Assembly (NCBI RefSeq): GCF_030272615.1
Contig: NC_081407.1
Span: 147,561,744 to 147,625,743 of the forward strand
Source: Cryptomeria japonica
Taxonomy: Eukaryota > Streptophyta > Pinopsida > Cupressales > Cupressaceae
Length of the DNA stretch: 64,000 nt
Direction: 5' to 3'
Shown: in pieces, positions 52,991 to 63,869 of the stretch
How the letters are laid out: each line of letters starts with the position of its first letter
Position numbering within the stretch: position 1 is the first letter of the stretch
The notes under the pieces: generated by a model
What the model was told of the DNA's origin: nothing
The model's database searches: none
What the model saw: only the letters and a program-made list of their open reading frames with translations
Position numbers and translations under genes: made by a program

Positions 52991-53092
52991 ACCTTACCTT
53001 GCTTGTGCGCAAGAGATCGCTCCGACGAGGGGGGGGCGGGTTGGCAAGACGGTCACCACTTGCTTCGATCGGTTTGCTTTCAAAATGAAAAT

Positions 53093-53188
53093 GCATTGTG
53101 TTTTTTTTTTTAATAAAATGCCCGAGGTCGTCGGAATTTCGACGAACATGGGCATTTTAAAAAAAAAAATCAAATTTTCACACAATGC
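53093..53188. repeat. Inverted repeat near the CACTA right end
   Basis: Nested matching arms: GCATTGTG (53,093) with CACAATGC (53,181); T-run with A-run; AAAATGCCC (53,115) with GGGCATTTT (53,150); TCGTCG (53,128) with CGACGA (53,140). It centres on a TTCCGACG-like motif shared with the left subterminal region. Confidence 0.85.
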
Positions 53189-53217
53189 TCCTTGTCCATC
53201 GGAAACCTCCATCGGAA

Positions 53218-53239
53218 TTTGACCCCAAATGTATTAGTG
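53218..53239 (-). repeat. CACTA right terminal inverted repeat
   Basis: The minus strand reads CACTAATACATTTGGGGTCA from 53,239. A GTG duplicate follows at 53,240-53,242. Confidence 0.85.
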
Positions 53240-53242
53240 GTG

Positions 53243-54979
53243 GTAGTGGACCAAATACCTTGAGGAGACTGCAAGAATGGTAGATCATAAAGCCACCTCA
53301 TGGCAAACAAAGATATACCATAAATTCATTAGCCCCACATCCTTATGCTCCCCCAAGGCATTCATGCCATACTTTCCCTCCTTATAACCCCCAAATGCAT
53401 AAACCAGGCCATGCAACAAGGGTCACATATACACCCCTTGAGATCACTCTCACAATGAGAGCCTCTCACTCGAGGGCTGTCAAACTTCTACCACCCACAA
53501 GACCATCCTACTCTCCCAAGAGCAGAAGGCCTTGGTTACTCCCAAAAACACAAAAAATGCATACAAGAAAATAAAAGACAGATTGCATAATAATAATTTT
53601 CACAAGAGAAAATACAAGAGAATCACTTTCACATACAACCAAAATTTCCAACATAGACATGCAATGTAAAAAGAAAAGAGATGAACTAACCTTCAATCTG
53701 CCCAAAGGTATGCTAGAACTAGTTTGAGGATGAGCAGCCCAAATCCACAATCCTCCCTTCTACACTTAGCCAAATTTGGAATCCAAAAACTAACTTTTCA
53801 AAATGAAAGATCTCCAAAAATGGAGAGTGGGTGATTACCCACAAAATCTCTCATCCTTGCCTAAGAAGACCTCAGTGAGAGTTCTCACAGGTTTCTAAAA
53901 CTGAAAAAGGAAAAAGTAAGAAGTGGAAAAGGATCTCTCATCAAAAAGGAAGGTTATCTAACCTAGATGGCACCTTCTAATTTCAATTTTCTCTCACCTT
54001 AGGAAACCCACTTTTTGAGGTGACTAAATAGTCACATGGGAGTAGACACATGCCTAAAAATACTCCTAACCCATAGGTATACGTTATGGACTTTAGGAAA
54101 CACCTTTAAACTACCCCTAGGAGTCCATTTGACCCCTTATAAACCCATCTGAAGTTAAATTTCGGGTCAAAACTATGTTGACCACTCCAAAGACTCTCTA
54201 CCCAAGGAAAATTTAGAACCACATTCAAATGTTTGAAAAAGCTATGGTTGAAACAACTCCCTTCAAGAGACAAGTTAAAGTTCAAGACATAAATCAACAC
54301 GTGTGAAGTGACACAATAAAATACATTACAAAATTAAACATGAAATTTGTCTCTTGTTGGATTTACATAAATTAATAAATTCAATTTAACACACATGCAT
54401 CATTTACTATTACAAATAAAATACGATAAATATGAGGTGTTGTCTCTCCAAATAGACAACCTCTGGCTTTATGAATGTACATAGGTCTAGGTTTGGTTCT
54501 CCATAATATTTCCATGGTCACATGGATAATTTTCCTGCACATCTCAATTACACATTAGTACTTCCAAATAGCCTCATAAAATATTAAACACATGAATAAG
54601 AATACACGCTAGACACTCTGCATACAATTGACATTAAACAAAATCAATATATCTTGTATCACAATAATTCCACATAAGTAATTATCATAATCCTCATAAT
54701 TTTGATCCATACATAAGACATGCATCCTATTTCTATCATCATAGTAAAGTCCTACAAATCCAATAATGACATACATCATCACAAAGTTATCCTATTCTAG
54801 AATCATATAGAGTTCTATATCTATAATGCATAGAAATGAAGCATCCAGATATATCAATGTTATCCAAATCATGAAATCATATAAGTTCTAAATCCATAAT
54901 GCATAAAAACAAATCATCCATAATAGTCTCAACATGAAAATCACTAAAATGCTAGGATGAGTCGGGGTAGGGCCTCACA
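53243..54979 (-). repeat. Chromovirus 5' LTR (right copy), second part
   Basis: Continues the LTR interrupted at 25,661, collinear with 16,849-18,592 of the left LTR, to ...GGCCTCACA at 54,979. Total right LTR length is about 4.0 kb. The short frames at 53,508-53,750 and 54,106-54,300 match frames in the left LTR with differences and show no domain. Confidence 0.9.
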
Positions 54980-56030
54980 ATCATAAACAATAATCACATA
55001 ATAAATACCATCCACATGACACCAAGATTTGTAGGTGGAAAACTCAGTAAAGGGAAAAACCATGGTGGGAAGCCTACCCATAGTCAGATAATACTTTTGC
55101 AATAAGTATGTGAATTACAATTGAGGGGCCTGCACTTGCAGAAAGGCCAACATCCTAGAGTGCACTGCTCATCACCAAAGGAACCTCAGTGACTACATAT
55201 AAATCCAGACTACAATCCGAAGAAGTGTTGAACTGCAAAAGATATCATCTCCTATGCTTATGTATAGTTCCAGTTAAGCTCAATACCAGAGGACTAAATC
55301 CTCTTACATAAACCCAATTCAATCTCCAATGATCTACCAAATCCTTTTCTTGAAAGATATTACATTATTTTCACATTACATTCCTTGGCCATGACCTCTA
55401 ACATAACCATGATGATCTATAATGAGACCTTACATCTATAAATACAAACCCTTGATCATAAACAATTAGGTCAGCCACCAGATAATAAACCAGTTACATA
55501 TTTACAAACCATGTCGGCCTTAGACCAAAAAAATAATATCCAACACATAAGACATGCCGGAAATACATCAAGAGGTCCGATCCACATGTTACATTAAAGT
55601 TGGTCCATAACCTAGATCAACCGGGACTCAGTATAGGTCCACATGCTACAACAATGATCTCCATTCGCCAAGTCTCAAACATGATCACCAACAACATCTT
55701 GAAACTCCACCAAAAGCTACACCAAAGCCACTTATGCAATTCATCAAAGATCTTCATCAAAAAATCTATCAGTGAAACCCTCGCCGGAACTAGAAACCAA
55801 GCTTCTAAGTGAGCACGATAGCATCCGATCGACATACCAAAACCAACTAATCAAATATGAGCATGAGTATCATGAACAAGAAAATTCCATCACCAAACTA
55901 TACTGGAGCCTACCGGATCATGATAGATCCAAATCAACTAGAAACCACTCAACCTACAGGGACCAAAAGGGTGCCAGTAAAGCATCCAAACAGCTAGTGT
56001 TGGCATCAATGACAAAACATCAATGCAACA
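54980..56030 (-). repeat. Copia-4 5' LTR, right part
   Basis: Starts with the ATCAT target duplicate. It continues the copia LTR cut at 13,096, with the module TGGAAAACTCAGTAAAGGG and CCATGGTGGGAAGCC (about 55,034-55,075). On the minus strand the LTR begins TGTTGCATTGATGTTTTG (56,030). Full LTR length without the insertion is about 1.19 kb. Plus-strand frames at 55,600-56,035 lie within the LTR and are not genes. Confidence 0.8.
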
Positions 56031-56284
56031 CATAATCAATTGCACCAAATGGCCAACAAGAAGAATATTTAAATATTAAATATTTAATTAATTGATTAGA
56101 ACAAAAGGATATAATGAATTAATTAATAAAAAAATTTAATTAAATTATTTAATAGAAGGACATGAAAATGAATTAAATAAAATAATCTTTTCATATTAAC
56201 TATTTAATAGAAGAATAATTATTAAATAAATATTAAATATTTATTTAATTCCTCATAGCCAATTTTATGTGTATACATTTTTCC
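56031..56284. other. Very AT-rich stretch
   Basis: Made of ATTAAATATTTAATT-type words in both orientations. Possibly the outer part of the next LTR or its flank. No gene seen. Confidence 0.5.
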
Positions 56285-57060
56285 CCTCTTTGAAATGATG
56301 TTGTGATGTAGGAGTCGGTCGATGGGCAATCTTGCATCAACCAAAAATATTTCCTTTTGGTTTTGTTATTGTTTAGCTCTTTGTGTAGTTTTATGTACTC
56401 TTATCGGTATGTACTGGTAGTTGCTTGTTCTTCATGGCAGGTCTTATTTTCAGTTTGCAAATGGTTTCATGTGCTTGATTCCATATTTTCAGTTCATTTG
56501 GGTTCTTTTCCGGTTAGTTATCGCTTCTGGTTGGCTGTTTCTAGATTCCCGGGGTAGTTCTTGTGCTTACAAGTTGGTTTTTCTTTATTACTGATGTGAT
56601 TCTTGGCATGTGGATCCATTTTCGGTCTTGTCTAATGTTCTTTGGCATGTGGTCGACCTTCCTGCTAAATCACATCACTTAGTTGTTATTTTTTAGAAAG
56701 ATTTATCTAATTCTTATGGCAGACCTAATTACATGTTTCATTTTCCTATAATTGTGAATGTAATCTTATGAGGCCGACCCAGATGTGTTCCGACAGTTAT
56801 AAATATGGTGTTAGCTAATCACTTGTAGGGGCAGAGGAAGTATAACTTGGAATAAGGATTGAGATTCACATGTTGTGATCTAGTTGATTCTTAGAGACCC
56901 AGTTGGATTGTATCTGGCTTGAAGCTTGCATGTAACCGGTTAATTACCAGATGTTCTTTGATGATAATATAATGATTGTCAGATGATTGTTGGAATTTCT
57001 ATGGCTTTAATATGATCTGTTTATGTGAATTTATTATATTTTCTTTCTACTTTTGTTGTG
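56285..57060 (+). repeat. Gypsy-1 5' LTR (approximate)
   Basis: Non-coding sequence directly upstream of a plus-strand Gypsy Gag. A TATA box, TATAAATA, lies at 56,798-56,805 in a GACAGTTATAAATATGG context like other LTR promoters. Neither edge is fixed; no clear primer site was found after it. Confidence 0.4.
56798..56805 (+). promoter_or_regulatory. Probable LTR TATA box
   Basis: TATAAATA about 310 bases upstream of the Gag start, in the supposed LTR. Confidence 0.45.
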
Positions 57061-57112
57061 TCTCTCTTGCTGCATAAGCTAATTGACTCTTTTGATTGGT
57101 TTTACCAGTTAT

Positions 57113-58170
57113 GGCTGCATTAAGTGGTACCGGAGTTGGTTATGGACTGGCTGGTGGAAGAATAATTTGCAAGCATTGATGCATTCCTTAGGGTGGATAG
57201 ACTATCGATTGGAGGCAAGTTGCGCATGTGTTCAATAGATCGTCGAGGAGAGGCAATTGAAACCGGTAGTCAGATTGTCAAGTTGAGGCAGTTCATCGGA
57301 GTGGAAAAAGAGATGTTGTCGAGGAGGAAAAACCCATGGAGGATAGATCAGATGATGGAAGACTTCAAGAATGAAGTGAGGAATGAAATCCAAAATACTT
57401 TGGCTGGCTTGCAAAGAAACCCTGATTCTGAGGAAGAATATGAGGAAGCTGATGAAGAGCTTGAGGAATCTGAAGGAACAAAAGATGAGAGAGAGTAAAG
57501 TGCATAAAGTTGAGGTTTCTAAATTTTCTATAACATTAAACCCAAATGATATGATCGATTGGATCAGAGAGTTAGAGGACTACTTTAAGTTTGAGGATGT
57601 CAAGAACCCTCAGAGAGTTTGGTTGCAATAGACCAAGTTGAAAGGGCATTCTACCTTATGGTCGAAGGAATTGTAGAAAGACAGAGTGGAGAATGGTGAA
57701 TTGAAGATCATCTAGTAGAGACAAATGGTTGCAAGATTGAAGGCCAAGTTCATACCGAGAGACTATGAATTGGAGTTGTTCAAGAAGTTGCAGAACCTAA
57801 AACAAAGAAGCATGACTATGAAGGAATATGCTAATGAATTTTATAATGTGGTAATCAAATCTAGACATAGAGAGATGGATAGAGAAAAGATGGTGAGGTA
57901 CATCAATGGACATGCTTTTAACATTCAAGATAAGATGAGTATGTTGAAGGTTTCCATAGTTGAAGAAGCTTACCAGTATGCTTTAAAGGTTGAGGAGAAG
58001 GTACGAAGAAGACAACCAAATAAGGAAAAGGAGAAAAACAAGATGAGTGATAATATGAATGAATCGGTTGAATATGAGGAGTCAAAACCTAAGTGGAGTA
58101 AAGAAATGAAAGAGAAGACACCAAGGAAAGGTAGCAACAATACCAATAGAGAATTTCCTAGCAAATATTT
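57113..58170 (+). pseudogene. Gypsy-1 Gag
   Basis: Gag of a plus-strand Ty3/Gypsy element. It starts near ATG at 57,113 (MAALSGTGVGYG), soon stops, and continues through pieces 57,193-57,498 (acidic end EEEYEEADEELEESEG) and 57,383-57,631. The capsid domain has ITLNPNDMIDWIRELEDYF, followed after stops by MVARLKAKFIPRDYELELF and MTMKEYANEFYNVVI. It relates to the Gag of gypsy-2 (60,754 on), which shares MDWIEAMIKYFECE. A TTTTACCAG just before the ATG could be a splice acceptor. Frameshifts and TAG stops make it defective. Confidence 0.75.
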
Positions 58171-58714
58171 CAAGTGTGAAGAAACCAGACATAGATCCTA
58201 TGAGTGTAAGAAAGGAATGGTAAGAAGTTGTGTGGCAACTGAAGAACCGGATGGTACCGGATTTGACTGTGCACCGGAGAAAGGAGAATCCCTTATGTTT
58301 AGAAGAAAGGATACCAGATCTACTCAGAGTAAGCATCTTTTTTGGACTGTGTGTAAATCAGGTGGTAAGTGTTGCAAGGTCATTGTAGATATTGGAAGTA
58401 CTGATAATTTAGTATCTGAGGATATGGTTGTGAATCTTGGGTTGAAGAGGCTTAATAATCCTTCTCCTTATGAGGTGAGTTTGTTGCAAGATGATCAGAA
58501 GATAGAGATAAAGGAGCAGTGTTTGGTGAGTTTCAATATTAGGCCTTTCAGAGATGAAGTTTTATGTGATATTGTGTCTATGAATATTTGTCATGTCTTG
58601 TTGGGAAAGCCTTGGCAGTATGATAGAGTAGTTATTTGTGACTGTAGAAGAAACCTGGTTACTATTAGAAAGGATGGGAAAAGTTTCACATTGATTTCTT
58701 TAAAGGAGAAATAG
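58140..58714 (+). CDS. Gypsy-1 zinc knuckle and protease piece
   Basis: C-terminal part of a 329-codon open piece starting at 57,725. A decayed zinc knuckle, YFKCEETRHRSYECK, lies at about residue 148; the first Cys is lost and Gly is missing. The protease follows: CKVIVDIGSTDNLVSEDMVV, where the active-site DSG or DTG is DIG, then IRPFRDEVLCDIVSM and HVLLGKPWQYDR, the second conserved motif. The protease would cut the polyprotein. The frame stops at 58,714, followed by an acidic repeat region and no reverse transcriptase. Confidence 0.75.
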
Positions 58715-58739
58715 GAGGAGGTGAAGAAACTGATTCCTG

Positions 58740-58890
58740 AGAGAAGTTGTAGTGCTGAGAAACTGGTGGTAGGGGTTATACTAGAAGGATTGATGGAACC
58801 GATTGCAGAAGTTATACTGGAGGATTTGAAGAAAGATGTAATAGAACTAGTTGTAGAGGTTATATTGGAGGGTGACATGAGCTTATAGAA
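58740..58890 (+). repeat. Degenerate in-frame VILEG repeat
   Basis: About three units of roughly 45-51 bases encoding (V/I)(A/V)(G/E)VILE(G/D) followed by LM or LK (VVGVILEGLMEP, IAEVILEDLKKD, VVEVILEGDM). It lies after the protease, where the linker to reverse transcriptase is expected. Confidence 0.6.
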
Positions 58891-59150
58891 GGATCTGATA
58901 GATGAGTCTGACTAACAGATGGAACCGGTCGACAAAGATGATGGGGACAAACTGGATGAAGTCTTGTGGCAGAACCAAATTAGAGTTGTAGAAATAGAGA
59001 CAATATGTTGATCAGAAGCAAAGAAAGAGAAACAAAGAGGGTTAGAGGTTAGAGAAGCCAGTTGAGGCACCAGAGGAGCTAAAATAGAGGTTAATAGATA
59101 AAGAAGATGTTTGGATCAGAAATGAGCATGGGATCTTCATTCTGAATCCT
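58890..59150 (+). other. Gypsy-1 end fragment
   Basis: Acidic coding-like remnant (MEPVDKDDGDKLDE) with stops, ending near 59,100-59,150 where gypsy-2 begins. No reverse transcriptase of gypsy-1 is present in the window. Confidence 0.45.
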
Positions 59151-60707
59151 TTTAGATATTCATGAGTTGCCTCTCATGGAACATATTTTTCTACTTGGGT
59201 TGTGGTGGAGAGCACATTCCATTACACATCTATTTTCAAGCACATGGTGGTGTCTACAGGTTCATTTGTGATGTAATAATGGGTTGGATCAATGATCACC
59301 CTTGATGTAATTGAATCCCTATTTGTATGGTCAATATTCTCTTAGGTGAGCATATAAACCTAGAGGTCTATTAGGCCATGAAGGCTTGGAATTTGGATTT
59401 TCAATGTTAGTATGTCTAGGATGTTATCTTAGGTGTTTGGAGTCTAAAAATATGGCAAATAATGACCTTGGATGTGTTTCCATAAGGTCTAGCTCATTAA
59501 TAGCTGATGTTGTCCTAAGTTGCAAAATGTTGCATTTGTTGTCAAGCAACTTTTCAAAGTTGCCGATAGGATGCCAATTACTTCTCCAATGGTCTTAACT
59601 ATTCAATAGTTGGTTATGGATGTTGGAAAAGGTTTTTATATGCTTGGACAACCATAGGAAAAAAGGGTCGAAAGTTTTCTAAAGTTTGGTGGATAAAGTG
59701 AATAGAACAAGTTTGATTTCGCCATAACCGTGATATTTTTCCATACTATCCATATAGAGCATGAGATTTACTGATGAATTTTTGATCTAGTTAGAAACAA
59801 CCCTTAAACACCCTTCCAATTCATTTGGTCTGACCTCTTGAAGTAAATTTTAATGGAAGTAAATTTTAATGGAAGTTATAAGCGTTTTATCCTCTACAAG
59901 TTTGAAACCCTCCATTTTCAAGGGTTACCATGCAAATAAGAACCTAACTCACAATCTACCCATTGGAATCCGATGGCCATTGGTAGAATACAAGTTAGGG
60001 ACATGTATTATGAGATTCCAGAGGGGCGAGGTCAAAGGAGTTGGTTGGTACATTACCACCAAGCCCTAGTCTAAACTGGTTGAGGGTTTAGATTAGATTA
60101 GATGAGTTTCATTGAGCATACAATGAACAATGATGAGATGATGAGTTGAATTAATAGAATTGGAGTATTTGAACATAGAATAAAATTCCTAAAGAATTGG
60201 AACCTTCTTGTGATCCCATTCTCATATACCTCCTTTGTGAAATTGGTCTAACCTAATCAATTAGGCCTATGACCCAAGTAGGTGTTGAAGAGTGCAGGAA
60301 TAGGGTGGAATTCCAATCTTTTGGAATCTGATAGTAATCCCAAAAGGGTGTCTAAAACCTAAATTTATTTAGGGTGTTGTTTGGTGTTATCTAGAGAAAA
60401 TTCCAAAAATACAATGAAATAGGGCTACTAATCAGTAGACTGGTGCCAATAAATTTGTGCCGGGAGACCTGTACCAGTAGGCTTGTCTAGGCCTCAAAAG
60501 CCAATATTTGTCTTGTGCTTCAAAATAGCATTGCGGAAGATCTTGATAGGTCTTAGGAAGTGGGTAGAAGTGTTGTGCCATCCCTAGTTAGGGGTAAGAA
60601 TTTGATTTCACAATTGAGGTGTGAATCATAACTGTGAGGGAGACTCAAGGTAAAGAAGACCAAGGCGTGTAGGTGGGTTTATCACCCTATTGCTACCAAA
60701 CTCTACA
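59150..60707 (+). repeat. Gypsy-2 5' LTR
   Basis: Non-coding. The inner edge is fixed by ...CAAACTCTACA (60,707) just before a primer site. The outer edge near 59,150 is only estimated. Short frames at 59,386-59,598 and 59,869-60,069 have no domain. Confidence 0.6.
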
Positions 60708-60712
60708 TCAGG

Positions 60713-60724
60713 TGGAATCAGAGC
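60713..60724 (+). other. Primer binding site, gypsy-2
   Basis: TGGAATCAGAGC, one base from the initiator tRNA-Met primer site TGGTATCAGAGC, five bases after the LTR end. Confidence 0.8.
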
Positions 60725-60753
60725 ATCAAAAGAGGCTTGGAGAAGAATAAAGC

Positions 60754-61800
60754 AATGGAAGATGCAACAAAGAATAGTGAGGAGATTCCCACTAGACCCA
60801 TGACAAACATGGAGTTAGCTAAGATAGTGAGGGAGCAGGTGACTAAGAATAAACAAATGGAGGAGGAGATAGAAAGGTTGAAGAAAGACTAGGCAGGCAA
60901 GGGAGTTGCATCAACATCTGATGGAGAAGGAGAAGAGGAAGAAGAGAAACTATTGATGTTGGCAGATCAAAGGCAATTTGTTGAAGCCCTCAATAGGGTA
61001 GGAAGAAGAGATAATAGAGAAGAACTACCTACATTCTTTGGAAAGATGAATCCAGAAGAGTGTATGGATTGGATAGAAGCAATGATCAAATATTTTGAAT
61101 GTGAAGAGGTACCTGAAAACCAAAGGGTGAAGGTGGCTAAATCCAAAATGAAAGGTCTAGCTCTTAGTTGGTAGAAATTTCTACAAAATGAAAGAGTTGA
61201 AGAAGGAAAGAGACCTATAATCTCATGGAAGAAGATGGAGATAAAGATCAAAAGGTAGTTTGTGTCTGAGGACTCTGAGATAATCTTACACAAGAGTACA
61301 AAATCTAAGGCAAAGAGATTTGGATGTCACTACTTACACTGGGGAGTTCCAGAGGATGACCCTTAAAGCAAAGATGCTAAAGAGTGAAACACGAAAGCTA
61401 GAAAGGTACATGAATGGTCTTAAGTTCAGTATTCAAGATATACTGAGTTTGTTTAACCCTGAATCAGTGCACAAGTGTTTTAAGATGGCACTTAGGATTG
61501 AGGAGAAGGAAAAAAGGAGAGGAGAACACAATAATAGAGGAAAGAGTACAAGTTTTAGAGTCAAAGGTAGACAATGGAAGAGGATCATCTCCTAAACCCC
61601 AAGGAGAGTCCAACCATCATGATTAAGAGGGAGAATCAAGGAATAGAGGTAGCTTTAGAGGAAGGAGGGTAAATGGTAGAGGAAAATTTGGTGGAAGAGG
61701 ACCTAGTGTCTTTGTCGGTGGGTATTTTTCATGCAACCAAGTTAGGCATCAGTCATTTAGATGTCCTGAGAAATTAAGAAATGGTAGCCAAGGAGGTGAT
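60754..61800 (+). pseudogene. Gypsy-2 Gag
   Basis: ATG at 60,754 (MEDATKNSEEIPTRP), an acidic coiled-coil start (KQMEEEIERLKKD), one TAG, then GEGEEEEEKLLMLADQRQF. The capsid domain (60,953-61,174) has GKMNPEECMDWIEAMIKYFE and MKGLALSW; a frame change leads to 61,320-61,595 (VTTYTGEFQRMTLKAKML, LKFSIQDILSLFNPES). A zinc-knuckle remnant, YFSCNQVRHQSFRCPE, is at about 61,725-61,775 with its first Cys lost. Two TAG stops stand where Gln or Trp is likely. Confidence 0.78.
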
Positions 61801-61895
61801 AGGAGGCACATCTAATACAAGAAGAAGATAGTCAAAGAACAACCTCCTACCACACATCAACTTCAAATTCTATAGATCTGGAGCAAGGAGAACTC

Positions 61896-62237
61896 TTGAT
61901 GATCAATAGGGCCCTCTTGGAAGTGCCAACCATCAAAGAACCACCTCATAGGAAATCTCTTTTCAGAACCTCCTGCAAAGTACAAGGCAAGGTATGCAAA
62001 TTCATTGTGGACTCAAGGTCCATAGATAACATAGCTTCTGTTGAAATGGTTACTAAGTTTAACTTGCAAAGAATACCTCATTCCCATCCTTATAAAGTGT
62101 CTTGGTTGAACAAAGGTCAACAAGCCCTAATTAGTGAGCAAGTTTGGGTAGAATTTTCAATAGGTGAATACAAAGATAGGGTGTTGTGTGATGTAGTAGA
62201 AATGGATGCTTGTCATCTGCTACTAGGTAGGCCTTAG
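61896..62237 (+). CDS. Gypsy-2 protease piece
   Basis: Open piece of 113 codons. The retropepsin-like region has KVCKFIVDSRSIDNIASVEM, where the usual DSGS is DSRS, which would destroy the active site. It then has VEFSIGEYKDRVLCDVVEMD and ACHLLLGRP, followed directly by a TAG where Trp is normal. The layout is almost identical to the gypsy-1 protease (VIVDIGSTDN, LCDIVSMN, HVLLGKPW), so the two elements are relatives. Confidence 0.78.
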   Translation: MMINRALLEVPTIKEPPHRKSLFRTSCKVQGKVCKFIVDSRSIDNIASVEMVTKFNLQRIPHSHPYKVSWLNKGQQALISEQVWVEFSIGEYKDRVLCDVVEMDACHLLLGRP

Positions 62238-62559
62238 AAATATAATGTAGATGATAGACATGAGGGAAGGAAGAATGTTTACACCATCACCAAGAATGGG
62301 GTGAACTTCACTATGACACCTCTTCTGGATGATAGTAAGGATAAGCACATTGTGACTAGTGTCATGCTAATGGGTGAGAGGGAGTTCATGAAAGGTTTGA
62401 AGGAAAAGGATACTCCTTGTTTTTAAATAGTTATCAAGCCTAGGACTAAACCTAAGAAGCAGCCTAAGAACCAAGAGACAGAAAGGAAAGTAGGTCCTAA
62501 ATAAGTTCAAAATCTACTAGACCAGTATAATGGAATAGTTGTAGACAGAACCAATTCCT

Positions 62560-63290
62560 TACCCCCTCAAAGGGAAATTAGTCATTGTATTGATTTCATA
62601 CCAGGTGCTACACTACCCAATAAGGAAACATACAAGCTTACCTCTAAACAAAATGTAGAAGTTGCAAGACATATCCAAAATTTTCTTGAGAAAGGGTTCA
62701 TTAGGAAGAGCATAAGTCCCTGTGCAGTCCCTGCAGTACTAGTGCCTAAGAAGGAAGGAACATGGAGGTTGTGTATCGAATCTAGGGCCATCAATAAGAT
62801 AACAATTAGATATAGATTCCCAATGAAAAGAATGGAGGACTTGATGGATTGTCTAGGAGGGGCCAAGTATTATTCCAAAATGGATTTGAAAAGTGGTTAT
62901 CATCAAATAAGGATCAGAGATGGAGACCAATGGAAGATAGCTTTTAAGACTAATGAAGGCCTATTTGAGTGGATGGTTATGCCATTTGGACTTTCCAATG
63001 CCCCTAGTACATTCATGAGACTCATGAATGAGGTTCTTAAGACCTTCATTAATCATTTTGTAGTAGTATATCTAGATGATATATTGATTTTTAGTAAAGA
63101 TGGGAATGAACATCTAACACACTTGGATTCGGTGTTGCAAAGGTTACATGAGGAGCAGCTGAAGATCAATTTGGATAAATGTGTCTTCTTGCAAGAAGAA
63201 CTAGTGTTCCTTGGATTTGTGATTTCTCAAGGAAATTTGAAAATGGATCCATCTAAGGTGGAGATAATCTTAAACTGGCCAACCCCTTAG
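62560..63290 (+). CDS. Gypsy-2 reverse transcriptase
   Basis: The best-preserved polymerase in the window. From about 62,560: LPPQREISHCIDFIPGATLP and VPKKEGTWRLCIESRAINKI. Then come the palm motifs AKYYSKMDLKSGYHQIRI (first Asp), MPFGLSNAPSTFMRLMNEVL and the active site VVVYLDDILIFSK with both Asp residues. The thumb has KINLDKCVFLQEELVFLGFV and ends at LNWPTP, then TAG at 63,289. All three catalytic Asp residues are present. It copies element RNA into DNA. The start at 62,742 is only the first Met in the frame; the domain begins earlier. Confidence 0.88.
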
Positions 63291-63311
63291 TAAGCAAGTG
63301 AGGTAAAAGGT

Positions 63312-63869
63312 TTGCATGGATTAGCAAGTTTTTATAGAAAATTTATAATGAATTTCAGTGGGGCTAGTGCACCAATGATACAAACCATAAAAGGTGGTAG
63401 GAAATGTCAATTTGTCTGGACTAAGGAGGCTAATAGATCTTTTTATTTTTTGAAAACTAAGATTTCAGAGCAACCTATTTTGGTACTCCTTGACTTTCAT
63501 AAGGTTTTCACTATTGAATGTGATGCATCAAATAAGGCCATAAGAGGAGTTTTGAGTTAGGAAGGTAGGCTAGTGGCATTTTCTAGTGAGAAACTAAATG
63601 AGGCAAAGAAAAAGTATTCTAGATATGACCTAGAGATGTATGCTATGGTGCAATCCCTTAGGAAGTGGAGACATTATCTATTATCTAAGGAGTTTATTGT
63701 ATATATTGACAACCATGCTTTAAGTTTTTTGAACAGGCAGGAGAAACTAAATCACAGGCATATGAAGTGGATGGAATATCTTCAAGCTTACACTTACACT
63801 ATCCTATATAAGAAAGGAGTAGCTAATAAAGTTGTCGATGCACTTAGTAGAAGGAACTTAGCAATCTAG
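63312..63869 (+). pseudogene. Gypsy-2 connection and RNase H
   Basis: Two open pieces in the same frame separated by a TAG at 63,558-63,560: connection and RNase H start (HGLASFYRKFIMNFSGASAP, FTIECDASNKAIRGVLS with catalytic Asp), then VAFSSEKLNEAKKKYSRYDL (Glu), MVQSLRKWRHYLL, FIVYIDNHALSFL (Asp) and VVDALSRR, the end of RNase H. Spacer and integrase should follow; the element runs off the window at 64,000 with further stops (63,870 and 63,918). Confidence 0.85.

Larger units (their letters stand above)
25662..53239 (-). mobile_element. CACTA (En/Spm) transposon, 27.6 kb
   Basis: Starts CACTAGTACATTCGGGTCAA (25,662) and ends with the inverse of CACTAATACATTTGGGGTCA (53,239). Both terminal CACTA motifs and imperfect terminal inverted repeats of about 20 bases are present. 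A 3-bp duplication GTG flanks it (25,659-25,661 and 53,240-53,242), as in this superfamily. It splits a chromovirus LTR whose uninterrupted copy is at about 16,840-16,850. It encodes a TNP2-type transposase and a second, SET plus TNP1-like gene, both on the minus strand, and carries a PPR gene fragment. About 7.9 kb of its length is a later gag-only LTR element (37,655-45,570). Both coding regions have premature stops. Confidence 0.92.
13097..54979 (-). mobile_element. Tekay-like Gypsy chromovirus with ~4-kb LTRs, hosting nested insertions
   Basis: Complete minus-strand LTR retrotransposon. LTR ends are TGCGAGGCC... and ...GGGCATGACA on the minus strand. Flanking ATCAT at 13,092-13,096 and 54,980-54,984 is a perfect 5-bp target duplication. 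The internal region (18,593-23,384, 4.8 kb) encodes Gag, protease, reverse transcriptase, RNase H, integrase and a C-terminal chromodomain-like tail, in Ty3/Gypsy order. Long LTRs with a modified chromodomain suggest the Tekay/Del clade. Without later insertions (copia LTR at 13,775-15,242; CACTA at 25,662-53,239) it is about 12.8 kb. Stops and a deletion in integrase make it non-autonomous now. Confidence 0.9.

Noticed and set aside
55600-56035. Plus-strand frames of 70 and 87 codons
   Set aside because: They lie in the right part of the copia-4 LTR and read antisense to the element; no domain.
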